A stretch of 64,000 bases of DNA from Adiantum capillus-veneris. Taxonomy: Eukaryota > Streptophyta > Polypodiopsida > Polypodiales > Pteridaceae. A program made the position numbers and the translations under genes. This document shows, piece after piece, positions 40,391 to 51,759 of the stretch; positions within the stretch are counted from its first letter, which is position 1; the number at the start of each line of letters is the position of its first letter. The stretch spans positions 106,022,087 to 106,086,086 of the forward strand of contig CM043964.1 in NCBI GenBank assembly GCA_014529385.2, given 5' to 3'. The notes below the pieces were generated by a model. It saw only the letters and a program-made list of their open reading frames with translations. It made no database searches and was not told the DNA's origin.

Positions 40391-41392
40391 ACAAGGTTTA
40401 TATAGGAAAGGGAGATGAGGGGGTTGTCTTTGGAGTTAACCATGGGTAGGTAGAGCACGGATAAATGTGTAAGGTTGCTTTCAGGAAACTGATATGATGG
40501 GTTTCTAAAATTCTTAAATTGCAAGTGGATGTTTGTAGTTTTCAGGGTGAAGATAGTGACTACTACAAACTTTCAAGAGTGAGGTACCTTAAATTGAAAG
40601 TCAAAGTGAAAGTTTGTAGTTTTTCAAGGTCAAGAGGGTAAGTGCTACCAAAAAAAAATTATTGCAAAAGGAGGCTCTTTCAAAAATTGAAGGAAGAATT
40701 TTGGGTTTAAATAATGGGGCCATTGTAGGGGGAAGAAATTTAGGTCCATAGCTTAATGACCTAATAAAACCAAGGTTCAACAAGATTGAAATGATGGGGG
40801 TAGGGGTGCTTGAGAACTATGCTATAAAAAATCTAGGCATGATTTGGACCTCTGAGGCTTAGTGTAATTGGAAGGGGGTTATATCAAGGGTTGTTTTGGA
40901 TTGATCTGCGTGAGAAAGGTTTGATGATGAAAATTATGGGGGTTGGGGTGCTTGCGAATTATGCTTTAAAAAATTCTAGGCATGATTTAGACCTCAGAGG
41001 CTCAGCGTAATTTGAAGGGGGTTATATCAAGGGTTGTTTTTGGATGGATCTGCATGATAAAGGTTTGATGATGAAAAGTAATTGCAATAGGGAGTATAAA
41101 AATTAAGGATAGAAAATCCAACAGTATTGGGATCCTAAAGATGTGGAATCTTGCGAAAGATGTTGACTTTAGGATGGTTTCGATATTACTAAATTGGCTT
41201 AGGTTCATTACTCAAGCATTGAAGGAGACATGCGATAACTTAATAAGAGAGGAAGGGAGTGTGTTCTAAAGGCTTAGCAACAACAGATGCATTGGTTTCT
41301 TCTGCAATCTTAGAGTTCTTCCTAGTCCCAACAACCACCTAGATGCCAAAGTTAGTGACTATTGCTCGTTGTCATGACGCTCTGCATCCACA

Positions 41393-41394
<2 letters not shown>

Positions 41395-41426
<32 letters not shown>
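41395..41426 (+). repeat. Poly(G) tract, 32 bases
   Basis: Followed by A and seven more G. It lies 66 bp after the truncated end of the tandem array. Confidence 0.95.
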
Positions 41427-41427
<1 letters not shown>

Positions 41428-41439
41428 GGGGGGGAAGAA

Positions 41440-41905
41440 TTAGGTTTTTCCTCAAGTCATGCATAGATAGGAAAAGCACCATGAGGAGTTCAAAGCAATG
41501 AGCGTCTCCTTCTAACCAGACTAAAAGCTTGTGCTTATAGAAGAAGAATTTAAACCAAGTTAGTTGGATACACGTTGAGCTCTACAATACTCAGGTGTTT
41601 GGCAATGCTTTCGTCGTTATGTAAGCCAATTGTGGTACACTCCAAAAAGCACAAAAAGAGCTTCAGGGGGTTACTTGTTGACCTGACTATTGTCTCTCGG
41701 GGTATATTGATTGTGAGACATGTTTAAAAATGGAGCACTTGTGATAGTGACTTGGTCCATATGTATGGCTAATATGTGCACTTCAAAAAGCACACAAAGT
41801 GCTTGAGGAGCTTGATGTCTGAAATGTTGTTTCTTGGAGTATGTTGATTGCTGGCTATGATCAACAATGTAGGCTTACAATGTTTTGTTCCAGGTGTATG
41901 CCCCA
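41440..41905 (+). pseudogene. PPR-protein gene remnant
   Basis: Frames broken by stops and shifts give phrases typical of plant PPR repeats: TRLKACAYR; FGNAFVVM, stop, ANCGTLQKAQKEL; DSDLVHMYG, stop, then CALQKAHKVLEELDV, stop, NVVSWSMLIAGYDQQ. The spacing of about 100 residues between the two MY-CG-L-KA blocks fits two P-L-S PPR sets. No intact protein can be made. Intact PPR proteins bind organellar RNA; this fragment has no function I can defend. Confidence 0.65.
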
Positions 41906-43050
41906 TTTGGGAGGCTACCCAAGGATTAATGGAAAATTGAGCCATTATGGCCACCTATTGGGTAAAAAAATAAGGGGGTTATGTGAAATTAGGGAAGGAA
42001 AAGAGAGGAATAGTGCAAACTGGGGAAGCATGCTATGAGAGGAATAGGATCTTGTTCTGGCTTCTATGGGTGTCAAAAAGCATTGCTAAAATTATGCAAA
42101 AATGACATGGAAGGCAGTGCAAAGTGATTCGGTGCCATCGGAGGTAGTTTTGGTGCACCTCCATTAGCCGCCTACCACACATCAGGAGACTTTTCCATGC
42201 CTAGCAAACGACAGGGCCGTTGTTGGTAGGGTGTGGGAGCTATTTTGGGGGGTTATGTATTGCACCAAAGAGAGGAGATTTGGGGAATAACAAAAAAAGA
42301 GCCATTTGGGAAGGAAGGGGGGAGAGAGGAAGATAACAAGAGGGAGGGAGGAAAACTCTAACTCTCGACATCTTTTGGGTTGAAGAAGAAAGGGCAACAA
42401 GGAAGAACATGAAGATGAGTGGAGGAGAGGGGACCATCTCTTTCTCTCTCAGAGTGAAGGAGGAGGAAAAGGTGTTCTTTGGGGGAATAAGGGCTGAAGA
42501 AGACGGGCATTCACTACCTCTATCTCAACCTTGAACAGGAAAAATGGAAGAGTGATATACAGAGGAATAAGAAGCAAAAGGGGGTATCATGAAGGGGAGA
42601 GGGAGAATCGATGCTCTCTTCCTCTCTCACACTCGATAAAGAACAAGAGGAATAAGAGAGAGACCTTGAGACTCTCTCTATCTCTACCTCTCACATATTT
42701 GGTAAATATGAAGGGATCAGGTGCAAATGGGTTGAAGATAGATTTTCATGTTCGGAGATTTAAAAGGGTTGAAGACAAAGAGGAAAAGAGGGTACCCATT
42801 GATTTTTATCTTCTAATATTTTCCTCGAGATTGGAATTGAAAGGAGAAAAGGGGTTGTTATTTGTTGAAGGATTTGGGAAAGGAAAGGTGAGCTTGACAG
42901 TGGATGGGTGGTGGTTGATGTTTGACGTGAAGGCCAATCTACATTTGTTGAGGAGCTTGAGTGTATGCAATTATGAGGGATTGGACATGCATTGAGATGA
43001 CTCCACTATTATTATTGATTAAAAATCAATCAGTGGCTCTATTTATTTGT
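41906..43050. other. No gene seen
   Basis: Purine-rich in parts (42240-42700). One 154-codon frame at 42531-42995 has no recognisable domain and is compositionally biased; I do not call it a gene. Confidence 0.4.
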
Positions 43051-43188
43051 CAGTGTTGGAGCTAATGATAAACCTTTACCCAAAGTTTTTTATCATCTCG
43101 GTGATTATTAGAGTTTGATTTGACCATATCTTGTACAATTTATTTTAGTTGAATGATTTAGTGCTCATTTGGGGTTCTTATTGCCGTT
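43051..43188 (+). repeat. Direct repeat, left copy
   Basis: Similar to 45274-45412 over about 138 bp (shared ACCCAAAGTTTTTTAT, ATGATTTAGTGCTCATTT, TTGCCGTT). It could be part of an LTR: TTTGGTGAACCCGATGTGA at 43258-43276 after it resembles a primer site. That reading is weak. Confidence 0.6.
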
Positions 43189-45273
43189 CATCTCTCTGTT
43201 TATGCTCGCTCTTCTTCTCTCTGGCATCTCTCTCAAAAAATTTATCCCCCGACGCCTTTGGTGAACCCGATGTGAACTAATACGGGGTTGGAAATGTTTG
43301 ATTGGAAAGATGTCTATGTACAAGAGATAGTGATGCAATAGATGATTCAACAATTTCTTGCTTTCATGCAGTAGCAAAAAGTTACTTATTAGTAGCAAAT
43401 GGAAACAGGTTTGATTAAGTATTCAATGTCTCCAGGAATTTTGAAAGATAATTCAACAAGTCTAGGGAATATGCATGAAGCAGATGAAGTCGAGACAAAG
43501 CAGGATAAGGTGGAAAATGCAGTGGAAGGAGCGTTGACTAAATTTTCTGATGCAATTGAGCGCATGATCAAAGAGTTTGAAGTTAGTAGCTCGAGGATTG
43601 TGTAAGAAAATACAAGAGCTTATCTGTGCATCTGGGAATAGCTGGAAAGATTTTGAAGAAACTATCGTATAAATGGGTGACCATCATATGGTTTCAAAAA
43701 TAGGGCAAGATTTTTGTGATTCATGTTGGCAAGAAGGTTAAGGGTTGATACAAAAATCAAGGTGGTATGAAGAAAATTTGAAAGAAATTTTTCCAAACCT
43801 TAAATCAAATGAAAAATCAAGAAGCTAATGAAGCTTCATAGAGGGATGATTATGCAACAGAGGAGGAGCATGACAAAATCCTAGCATTTCTATTAGAGGA
43901 ATTGGCTACATTTAGGGAGAGAACCATGCAAGTGTATGGGTGCAACCATTTGCAACTATGTATGCATGAGGGTAAGGTTAAATATGATGATTTTGATGTT
44001 GATTCAAACTCTAGTTTTTCTCTACAAGTACTTTTTGTAGATGCGTATGTAGAGTCTTTTCCTTTATGAAGGGCTTGATGCAGATTATTTTCCTTTATGA
44101 AGAGCTGGATTCTTCACTTGATGTAGATACCTGATTTTTAATCTTGAATTTTAATCTTTAGTAAGTGATCGTGAAGCATTGAGATATGCAAAACCACTCA
44201 AAACTTAATGTTATTTTTTTCAGCGAGTGTCTGGAGAGCCTATTTAGGGTATTAATGGATCTTCTAGTACCATGGGAACATGTGAAGCCAAAAGAATGGC
44301 GGATTTAATGAAGAGGATTGCATAGATAAAGACAATTGTGTGCCTTTTACATATGCAATGACTGATCATGAAGGTGATATATGATGTGCATGAGGAGATG
44401 CATGAACCTATGGATGTTGCCGATATTTCATGCTTGTAGGTGCTATTGTTACAGAGAAAGATGACCCTCGGATGCTATGAATGCTTCTGTATCAAATTGG
44501 AAGAAGAGGGCACCGTTATTGATGTGTTCTAAGCTGGTTGTGTTGGGTATGAATTGAAGAATATGTAAGCACCTATTTAGAGGGGGTGCAAGAAGGGCCT
44601 TTATAGGGAATCAATGGATCTTTAGGTACCATAGAAGCATTTAAATTAGAAGAGGATGAAGAAACATATGAAGATTACATCGATGAAGTTTTGGTCTATC
44701 TGATATCTTAAAAATGATTGAATTTCATGATATCTAGGGATATGTATGATTTCTCATGACTTACAAGAGGAAGCAATGTATAGCTCTTTGAGAGATGATA
44801 GAATATTTTCAACGCTCTACCAGTCCAAAGAAGGGTGTTATGGATGAAGACATATAGGGTAAAGATATTTTTCATGGTCAAGCTAGCATCCCAAGGAGAG
44901 ATGTCTCTGAAACAAATACACATTGTTCAAAGGTTCATGGCGGTTATGAAGTCAGAGTGGGGTGATGATGCTAAATCACCATGGGTATTGTAAGGGATGC
45001 ACAATTCCATTTACTTTCTTAGACAATGTTCTGACTATGGTTGGGTTTGGTTGTTTTTTCTAATGATGTTTTTGTCAATGATGTTATGGATACCAGTAGA
45101 AGGTGTGTGTTCATGTCTCTTAGTGTAACAAGGCATGAAACTAGACAATTTGTTCATTTCACCCTCATAGAATCCACCCTTGGTGGCCAATAGACATGAA
45201 GAGGAGAGAAATGTCCACAATGTGACCTATGTTTTTCTTGATTGGAAACTGAGCAATTGTTCTCTTTAACTAT
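43189..45273. other. Degenerate DNA between the direct repeats
   Basis: No frame over about 80 codons and no recognisable domain. If the repeats are LTR parts, this would be the decayed interior of a ~2.3-kb element. Confidence 0.35.
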
Positions 45274-45412
45274 CAGTGATGGATCTAATGATAAAAATCT
45301 ACCCAAAGTTTTTTATAATCTTGATTATAATTAGAGGTCAATTTGACCATACCTTTGTATAGTTTATTTAAGTTCAATGATTTAGTGCTCATTTTGGGTT
45401 CTTGTTGCCGTT
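45274..45412 (+). repeat. Direct repeat, right copy
   Basis: Partner of 43051-43188, roughly 80-85% similar by eye. Confidence 0.6.
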
Positions 45413-46450
45413 GATAAACCACTTTTGGCATGTGCATAGTAGTGGATATATGCATGGACATGTGCATATAAAATTTTTTTACATGAATTTGGAATATTTT
45501 CAAATGTTGTATTGGGTTTCAACTATGGTGGACATTGTATGCCGTGTAAATAATCATGCTTACATGTCAGCAATCATGTACATGTACATGCCTGGACAGG
45601 GTGTTGAAGCCTTAGATGTGGTTCCAACTGGCTTATTTTGACTCTAGGGTATGTGATTGATATTTATAGAATATAAATAATGCAATTGGGTAGTGTGGAT
45701 ACTCTCATCCCGCCTTGGAAGTTTAACACATGTGTTAATTGTCTATTTGCGGTGCTCGATATGCAGTGAAGCGTGAACCACCCTGGAAGTGGTAAAAAAT
45801 AGAACTTTGGCATGTGGCAATGAAATTTGGGTGTCAAGGATCAATCATTCAAAATTTGGAGAAACCTAGAGAGTGTTTGTCTTTTTTTTTAAAAAAAATG
45901 CCTGTTGGGGGTCAAAATTGGCCAAAACTTGCCCTAAAAAGGTCAAAATGGGCCAAAACGATGTGAAAAGGGGGATTTTTTCCTCATCACTCATGGTGGT
46001 GTGAGTGTCTAAGCTAAGTGTGTGTGGGATAGATTATCATCACTTTCACCTTTTTGTGTGGAAGACTAGTTTCTATATGTGGTCCTATGCAATCCCGTCT
46101 TGTTTGCGTCCTGTTTTTGAGTGTGTGGAGGAGGAGTGAATGGAAGTTTCTTCTATTCAATTTTGCACTTTGGAGAGTCTATGGAAGTTTTGAGGTTTCC
46201 ATGGATGTGTGTGTGCGAGGAATTGAGGGAAGAAGGTGCAACCTTCTGCAAGACTAGGTGACCCTATATCGGTTCCATTAGGGTTGGGGCTAAACCAAAG
46301 AGTCCAACAAGAGTGGATTTTGGTGAATCATTTTCAATGGTTTGAGAGAGGCCTTTGAACTCCTTTGTTTTAAGGATTCTTACCATACACAGAGCAAACT
46401 TTATCAAGAAAATGGCAAAACCGAGCAAGACCCACCACAAAGACTGAATA
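45413..46450. other. No gene seen
   Basis: Mixed-composition sequence with short frames only; ends at the CATAA target duplication of the chromovirus. Confidence 0.4.
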
Positions 46451-46455
46451 CATAA

Positions 46456-47145
46456 TGTTATGAGTGTGTATAGAGCTAGAAGAGAGCAAGAGGAGGCGCT
46501 TACAATGTACAAGAACTTGGGAGTTGATGATAATCTTAATCTTGATTACAAGACTTAATACTTTATTAAGAGAGCTAGATACAAGACTTGGATTACATGA
46601 CTTGAGTACAAGACAAGGCTTGATTGCAAGGACAAGACTTGAACATAAGATAAGAACTAGAAGAGGGCTTTCCTCATAGGAGCCTCACAAGTGGTGTTGG
46701 CAAGACTGAGGGGCTTGTGCCTATTTATACTAGTGCTTGAGGAGGTTACTTGAGGAGGTTAGGACTTTCTACGTTCTTCTTGAGGAGGTTAGAATCTTCT
46801 AGAACCTTCTTGATCCTTCTAGTCTTCTAGAACCTTCTGGATTCTTCTTCAACTTTCTAGAGCTTTCCAAAAACTTCTAGATTCTTCCAAAATCTTCTCC
46901 AAGATTCTAGAAACTTCTTGATCCTTCTAGTTCTTCTAGAACCTTCTAGATCCTTCTTCAACTTTCCAGAGCTTTCCAAAAACTTCTAGATTCTTCCAGA
47001 ATCTTCTCCATGCTTCTAGATACTTCTAGAATCTCTTTGATACTTTTAGAACCTTCTAGATTCTTCTAGAGTCTTCTAGCAATCATTGCAAGCGACGACA
47101 CAGACGATGATGCAGGCAGTGACTGACTCTCAAGCATCCATGACA
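46456..47145 (-). repeat. 3' LTR of the chromovirus (690 bp) with heat-shock-element cluster
   Basis: On the element strand it starts TGTCATGGATGC after a purine tract (TAGAGGAGGGGGTAA, 47146-47160) and ends CTCATAACA. TATAAATAG box at 46721-46729. Between 46792 and 47006, upstream of the TATA box, are at least five sites matching TTCnnGAAnnTTC (starting 46797, 46825, 46905, 46934, 46994); the first extends to four units (GAA-TC-TTC-TA-GAA-CC-TTC). Confidence 0.88.
46792..47006 (-). promoter_or_regulatory. Heat-shock element cluster
   Basis: Repeated TTCTAGAACCTTC-type sequence. Alternating GAA and TTC at 5-bp steps is the binding site of heat-shock transcription factors, and three units suffice for a trimer. 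The cluster lies about 60-280 bp upstream of the TATA box on the element strand. Heat activation is inferred, by analogy with heat-responsive plant retrotransposons that carry such elements in their LTRs. Confidence 0.65.
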
Positions 47146-47149
47146 TTAC

Positions 47150-47400
47150 CCCCTCCTCTAGCGACGAGTTCCACGAGGAGCAGTGGTGTTCCTTGACTAG
47201 GGCTTCCATGGATGCTGTCGATGGAACTCTTGGACTTTGAGAGATGCATCCTGAAGATTGTGTGCTGGTTCTAGGTTCGTTCACTAACATCATAGCCTTT
47301 CCAATGCACCAAGTAACCTGCCACGCAAAACTCGAGAATCTAAGACTTTCTCGACCTCATATTCGTCATGTCCTTGAATCTCAATTGGAGGAGGTGGTTG
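47150..47400 (-). pseudogene. Chromodomain of the chromovirus
   Basis: In shifted frames: EYEVEKVLDSRVLRG, then YLVHWKGYDVSERT, then LEPAHNLQDASLKVQEFH and RQHPWKP. This is the canonical chromodomain (EVExILD...YLVxWxGY...WEPxxNL), fused to the integrase C-terminus in chromoviruses, where it is thought to direct integration toward methylated chromatin. At least two frameshifts (near 47315 and 47283). Confidence 0.8.
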
Positions 47401-48430
47401 TAGGGCTCTTCCTGGGATCTTAAATGTGTGACAAGGTTCTAGGACCTAGACATGAAAGGCCGGATGGATTTTCATGGATGAGGGCAATTGGAGTTGATAG
47501 GTGACTGGATTAACTTGGCGGATAATTTTAAACGGGCCAAGCCTTTGATAATCAAGCTTTTGACAGGGACGAGATGAACGCAGATCACGCCGAAGGAGCC
47601 ACACTTTATTCCCTTATTTGTATTTTGGATGCTACATGTGATGGACATCTGCACTTTCCTTATACTTGGATTGAGCTTCTTTGATATGAATTGTAAGTTC
47701 TTTGTGAATTGCAGATAATTGTTGTATAAGATGAATAGCAGCTGGATTCTTGACTTGATGGTGTCTTCGGATATCCTGTTTGGGATGTTGACCATAATTA
47801 GCAAAGAATGGAGTGTGACGGTGGGTGGAGGCATGAAAACTGTTATTATAGGAGAATTCTGCTAACGGTAGGAGCTTGACTCAATTATCCTGGTGATAAT
47901 TGATAGTACAATGGAGATACTGTTTCAAAACTTGATTTACTCTCTCTGTTTGTCCATCACTTTGTGGGTGATTGACTGAGGAGAGGTTGATTTGTACTCC
48001 AAGTAGCTTGAATAAGCTTTTCCAAAAGCTAGAGATGAATTGTGGGCCTCGATCAGAAACTATGTCATTTGGTAATCCATGATAACGATAGATATGTTGT
48101 AGAAAGAGTTTGGCCATACCTTTGCTGGTGATGGTTTTAGTGGTTGGAATGAAGTGTGCCATTTGTGTAAACCGATCCACGACTACTAAAATGGAGTCAA
48201 ATCCTTGTGACAAGGGTAGCTCTACAATGAAATCCATGGAGATGGATCACCTTGGTTCGCTTGGAATGGGCAAGGGATGGAGTAACCCATGAGGACGATG
48301 ATGAGGGGCAAGTGTCACAAGTGCCTACATACTCCTTGACAAGCTTCCACATTTGAGGCCACCAAAAGTCACGGGAGAGAAGCTAAATTGTCTTATTGAT
48401 CCCAAAATGCCCTGTTGATGGAAGATCATG
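47401..48430 (-). pseudogene. Integrase of the chromovirus
   Basis: Zinc domain TGHFGINKT and WWPQMWKLVKEYVGTCDTC near 48420-48310. The core lies in one open frame at 47881-48237: MDFIVELPLSQGFDSILVVVD, VSDRGPQFISSFW, NHPQSDGQTERVNQ (D, D, E). The C-terminal part (KLDYQRLGPFKI, PVTYQLQLP, IHPAFHV) follows around 47410-47560, then the chromodomain. Confidence 0.8.
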
Positions 48431-48599
48431 CTATTGCTGAAGTACCTCTAAGGGTGTTGGTCCTAGCGGAATATAGAGAAGACCCTCATAGTAAATTAGT
48501 CCATCAATTTCTTGAAAGTACTCATTAACCTCTTGTCCTTGTAGTTGTTGTCTGAGCAAGTGGGTTTTTGTCAATTTGTGTCTTCACCTTAGAAAGAAA

Positions 48600-49990
48600 A
48601 GTATAATCTTCACGAGCTTTGCTCATGATGGCGTTTAGATTAAACTTGTCAGGTTTCAAAATCATTGACTCTTGTTGATCAAATGCTGCGTCGCCTTCTC
48701 TAGGTGCAAGGTAGGATCTTCTTGATAAGGCATCTGGCTTACCTTATTGAGGCCAGGTCTATACGCAATAAGAAAATCAAACCTTGATAGGATACCACTC
48801 CACCTGGCGTGGCGACGATTGAAGACGCGGATGCCATGAAGTATTCCAAATTCTTGTGATCTGTATAGACAGTGGTCTTATGAGGAGCTCCTTCCAGTAG
48901 GTGATGCCAAGTGTCGAAGGAGTCATGATTGCTAAGAGCTCTTTGTCATGGATTTCATAATTGATTTCTGCAGCTAAGAACTTGCGGGAATGAAAAGCCA
49001 CTGCGACCATCCTCTCCTACTTGGGATAGAATAGCACCAAGGGAAAAATTTGAAGCGTCTGTTTCTAGGATGAAAGGCTTTGTAGGATCTGCGTGAATTA
49101 AAATGGGTGCAGTCCTGAAAGCTTGCTTGAGAGTCTGAAATGCTTTCGCGGCCTCTGAGTCCCAGACAAACTTATTATGGCATGTCAACCTTATGAGTGT
49201 TGTAAACACCTTGGAGTATCCTTGTATACAGATACGATAAAAATTTGCAAATCCAAGGAAACAATGAACATCTCTTACCGAGGTGGGTGTCTCCCAATCA
49301 AGGATGGTTTGAACCTTTTTTGGATCCATGGAGATTCCCTTTTCAAAAATTACATAACCAAAAAATTCCACCTTAGATTGATGAAAAGAGCACTTCTCCA
49401 ACTTTGCATATAACCTTGATGCACGAAGCTTTTCAAGCACTAATCGTACGTGGTGCTTATGCTCTTCTTGATCCTTGAAACATATCAAGATATCATCCAA
49501 ATATATTACCACAAAATAATCCAAATACTCCTGACAGATATCGTTCATTAAAATGTTGGAAAACAGCTAGGGCATTTGTGAGACCAAATGGCATGACAGT
49601 ATATTCAAAGTGGACATACCTTGTCCGAAAGGCTATCTTCCATTCATCGCCTTCTTTGATTCTGACTAGGTTGTAAGCACCACGAAGGTCTATTTTTATA
49701 AATATTATTGCCTTGCCAAGGCGCTCAAGAAGCTCTGGGATCAAGGGAAGGGGATAGCGATTCTTGACCCGGTGATCTTGTTCAGGCCCCTATAATCCAC
49801 GCACATCCAGAGAGTTTCGTCCTTCTTTTTTACAAAGAGTATTGGAGCTCCTGCTGGGGACTTTGAATGCCGTATGAACCCCTTAGCAAGATTCTCATCA
49901 ATATTTTTTCATAATTCTAACAATTCATCTTGAGATTTCTTGTATATTGGGCCAAATGGGGGTTGGGTTCCCTCTTGAAGCTTTATAGCA
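48600..49990 (-). pseudogene. Reverse transcriptase and RNase H of the chromovirus
   Basis: [18 protein letters not shown] and CVDYRGLNK begin RT near 49870. The frame at 49493-49744 holds [20 protein letters not shown] and [13 protein letters not shown]. The frame at 48955-49548 holds YLDDILIC (active site), FLGFANFYRICIQGY and the start of RNase H (ETDASNFSLGAILSQ). RNase H goes on with FHSRKFLAAEINYEIHDKEL in another frame. Frameshifts near 49780, 49540 and 48990. Confidence 0.82.
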
Positions 49991-50001
49991 CAATCATAGG
50001 G

Positions 50002-50921
50002 TCAATGCTCCGGTAAGAGGTCTGCATTCTTCTTCTCAAAAACATTCAACGTGTTGATTGGTGTTGCAAATATCAAGAAAGTTGGATACTTTTTGGCTGC
50101 ACGCATAAAGACCTTGGCTCCAAGATATATAGGCCTATTATGCCTTCCATTCTTCTTTTGGACTTTTCGTGGTTCAATTCTCCGAGCCCTCCAATCGATG
50201 TCAGGATTATGTAATTCAAGCCACGATATCCCAATAACAATTGGACTGCTTGGGCTTTGTATAATATTGAACGCTATTCTTGAAACATGCTCCTGCAATG
50301 TTACTTCTATGGGGCAAGTTTCATACCTGGCATCCCCTGAAGTGAGGGGATGACCATCAATGACTTCTACAGTTGCTAGATTAGACTTCTCCACAAGTGG
50401 TATGCCTTGTTCTTTTGCAAATTCTTTGTCCATGAAGCATGCCATTGCGCATGAATCTACTAATGCTTCACAATCCATGTGCCTACCCGGCATATGGATC
50501 TTTACTGGTAGCATAAAACTTGAAGTGGAATCAGTGGGAAGAAAGAGACCTTTTTTTGCTTGTCTTTTGTCCAAACGGTCGGTCTCTATTGGGGTTGGAC
50601 ATCCATGTTTTTTGAACACGTTGAGGCCATTGCACCATGAACCTTCATCCTTCTCTTCCTTGGACATTGTTGAACTATGTGCCCCTGCTCTCCACAATAC
50701 ATACATAAGCCATTAATGCATTGCCTTTGCTTCTCTTGGGCTGAGAGAGGTTGAATCTGTGCTGAATCAATTTGCATGGGTTGAATGCTTGATTCATGGC
50801 CCTGTTGAGGTGTGCAGCCATTATGTGTCACTTCTGTTTGGGGTGGCAATGGTGCCCCAAGACGCCTCTCTTGTCTCCTCTCAAATAGTCGATTATCACA
50901 TTCTATTGTTTGAGAGATGAA
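50002..50921 (-). pseudogene. Gag C-terminus and protease of the chromovirus
   Basis: The gag end has FISQTIECDNRLFERRQ and a classical zinc knuckle CMYCGEQGHIVQQC. The protease frame (50002-50706) has DCEALVDSCAMACFMD, where the catalytic triplet DSG is DSC, and PIVIGISWLELHNPDIDW near its C-terminal end. A Gly to Cys change next to the catalytic Asp should disable it. The rest of gag is at 56477-56581, beyond the copia insertion. Confidence 0.75.
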
Positions 50922-50926
50922 CTCGC
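50922..50926 (+). repeat. Copia target-site duplication, left
   Basis: CTCGC, identical to 56472-56476. Confidence 0.92.
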
Positions 50927-51699
50927 TGTTAGGAAATAAGATGTAGCTAAATAGATAATTGATTAGATTACTTAATGGAGAGAGACAGATTTATATACAC
51001 GAGATTATAGAGTAGAGAGAGAGAGAGGGAGAGAGAGAGAGAGAGTACACACGATATACGTGGTTCACCCAATGTGGGCTACGTCCACGGGAAAGCAGCC
51101 ACTCAATGGCTTTAGTACTTCAAAACAAGAAGTAGTTTACAAAGGGATTATACCCTTAATGGAGCTCCCGCCTTGCTTCACTCTCACCACCTCACACTCA
51201 CCTTGTTGCATCAACTTCACACTATGAAATGTGTGTAGAAATGGCCTCCTTTTATAGGCCAAAAGGGCTGCCCTCTCTTATGAAAGACAGCCATGTGTAG
51301 CCGCCCTTGTGCGAATAAGTCCAAATCGGACCCTCCAATCCGCCCATGTGTGGCCACCCTTGAGAAGACAAGTCCGCTTTTGAATTCGGCCACCGGCCAC
51401 CGGCCATTGACTTCTGACCACCGGCCATCGGCCAACCGACCGGTTGTTTTCCGACCACTTTCCGGCCGCCGTCCGGCCATAATATTCCGGCGAAAAAGAA
51501 TATTTCGGCGAAAAAAAATCTCGGGGGTCTCCGCCCCCGAGGCCTTTAAAGTTGCCCCTGATTCTTGTCCGTGAAAATTTTGGTTTCTGGTGAGTGATTT
51601 TCCTTCACACACGATGGCTTCTCCTCATAATGGGGGCCTTACAAATGTGCGCTTTTACCGTAGGAAATTACAAGGGTAAATCAGGCTCCATACTTAACA
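50927..51699 (-). repeat. 3' LTR of copia element (773 bp)
   Basis: Ends TGTTAGG/TTAACA. Partner 55658-56471. It contains a (GA)n run (51017-51044) and a run of GGCCACCGGCCA-type short repeats near 51385-51450 that is shorter here than in the other LTR. Confidence 0.93.
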
Positions 51700-51712
51700 A
51701 TCTCCCACTTGG
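51700..51712 (-). promoter_or_regulatory. Polypurine tract of copia element
   Basis: AAGTGGGAGAT on the element strand, directly before the LTR. Confidence 0.75.
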
Positions 51713-51759
51713 AGACTGATCTCCAAACCAAACCTGTGACTGCTTTCCATTCTGGCTTC

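Larger units (their letters stand above)
31094..41328 (+). repeat. Tandem array of four ~2.7-kb units
   Basis: Units start at ATAGGTTT: 31094, 33789, 36488 and 39218, giving lengths of 2695, 2699 and 2730 bp, with the fourth truncated near 41328. Each unit contains the leader end, the first ~270 codons of gag, and about 1.7 kb of non-gag DNA with hammerhead-like motifs on the minus strand. Copies differ by scattered substitutions and small indels. Gag stops at the same residue (IQEFK) in every unit, so the foreign segment was already joined to gag before amplification. Confidence 0.92.

Noticed and set aside
32385-41208. Minus-strand frames of 60-101 codons repeated in each 2.7-kb unit
   Set aside because: They recur because the DNA is repeated. 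They have no recognisable domain, starts and stops vary between units, and several differ by frameshifts.
42531-42995. 154-codon frame as a gene
   Set aside because: Purine-biased, no domain, no homologous phrase, no context.
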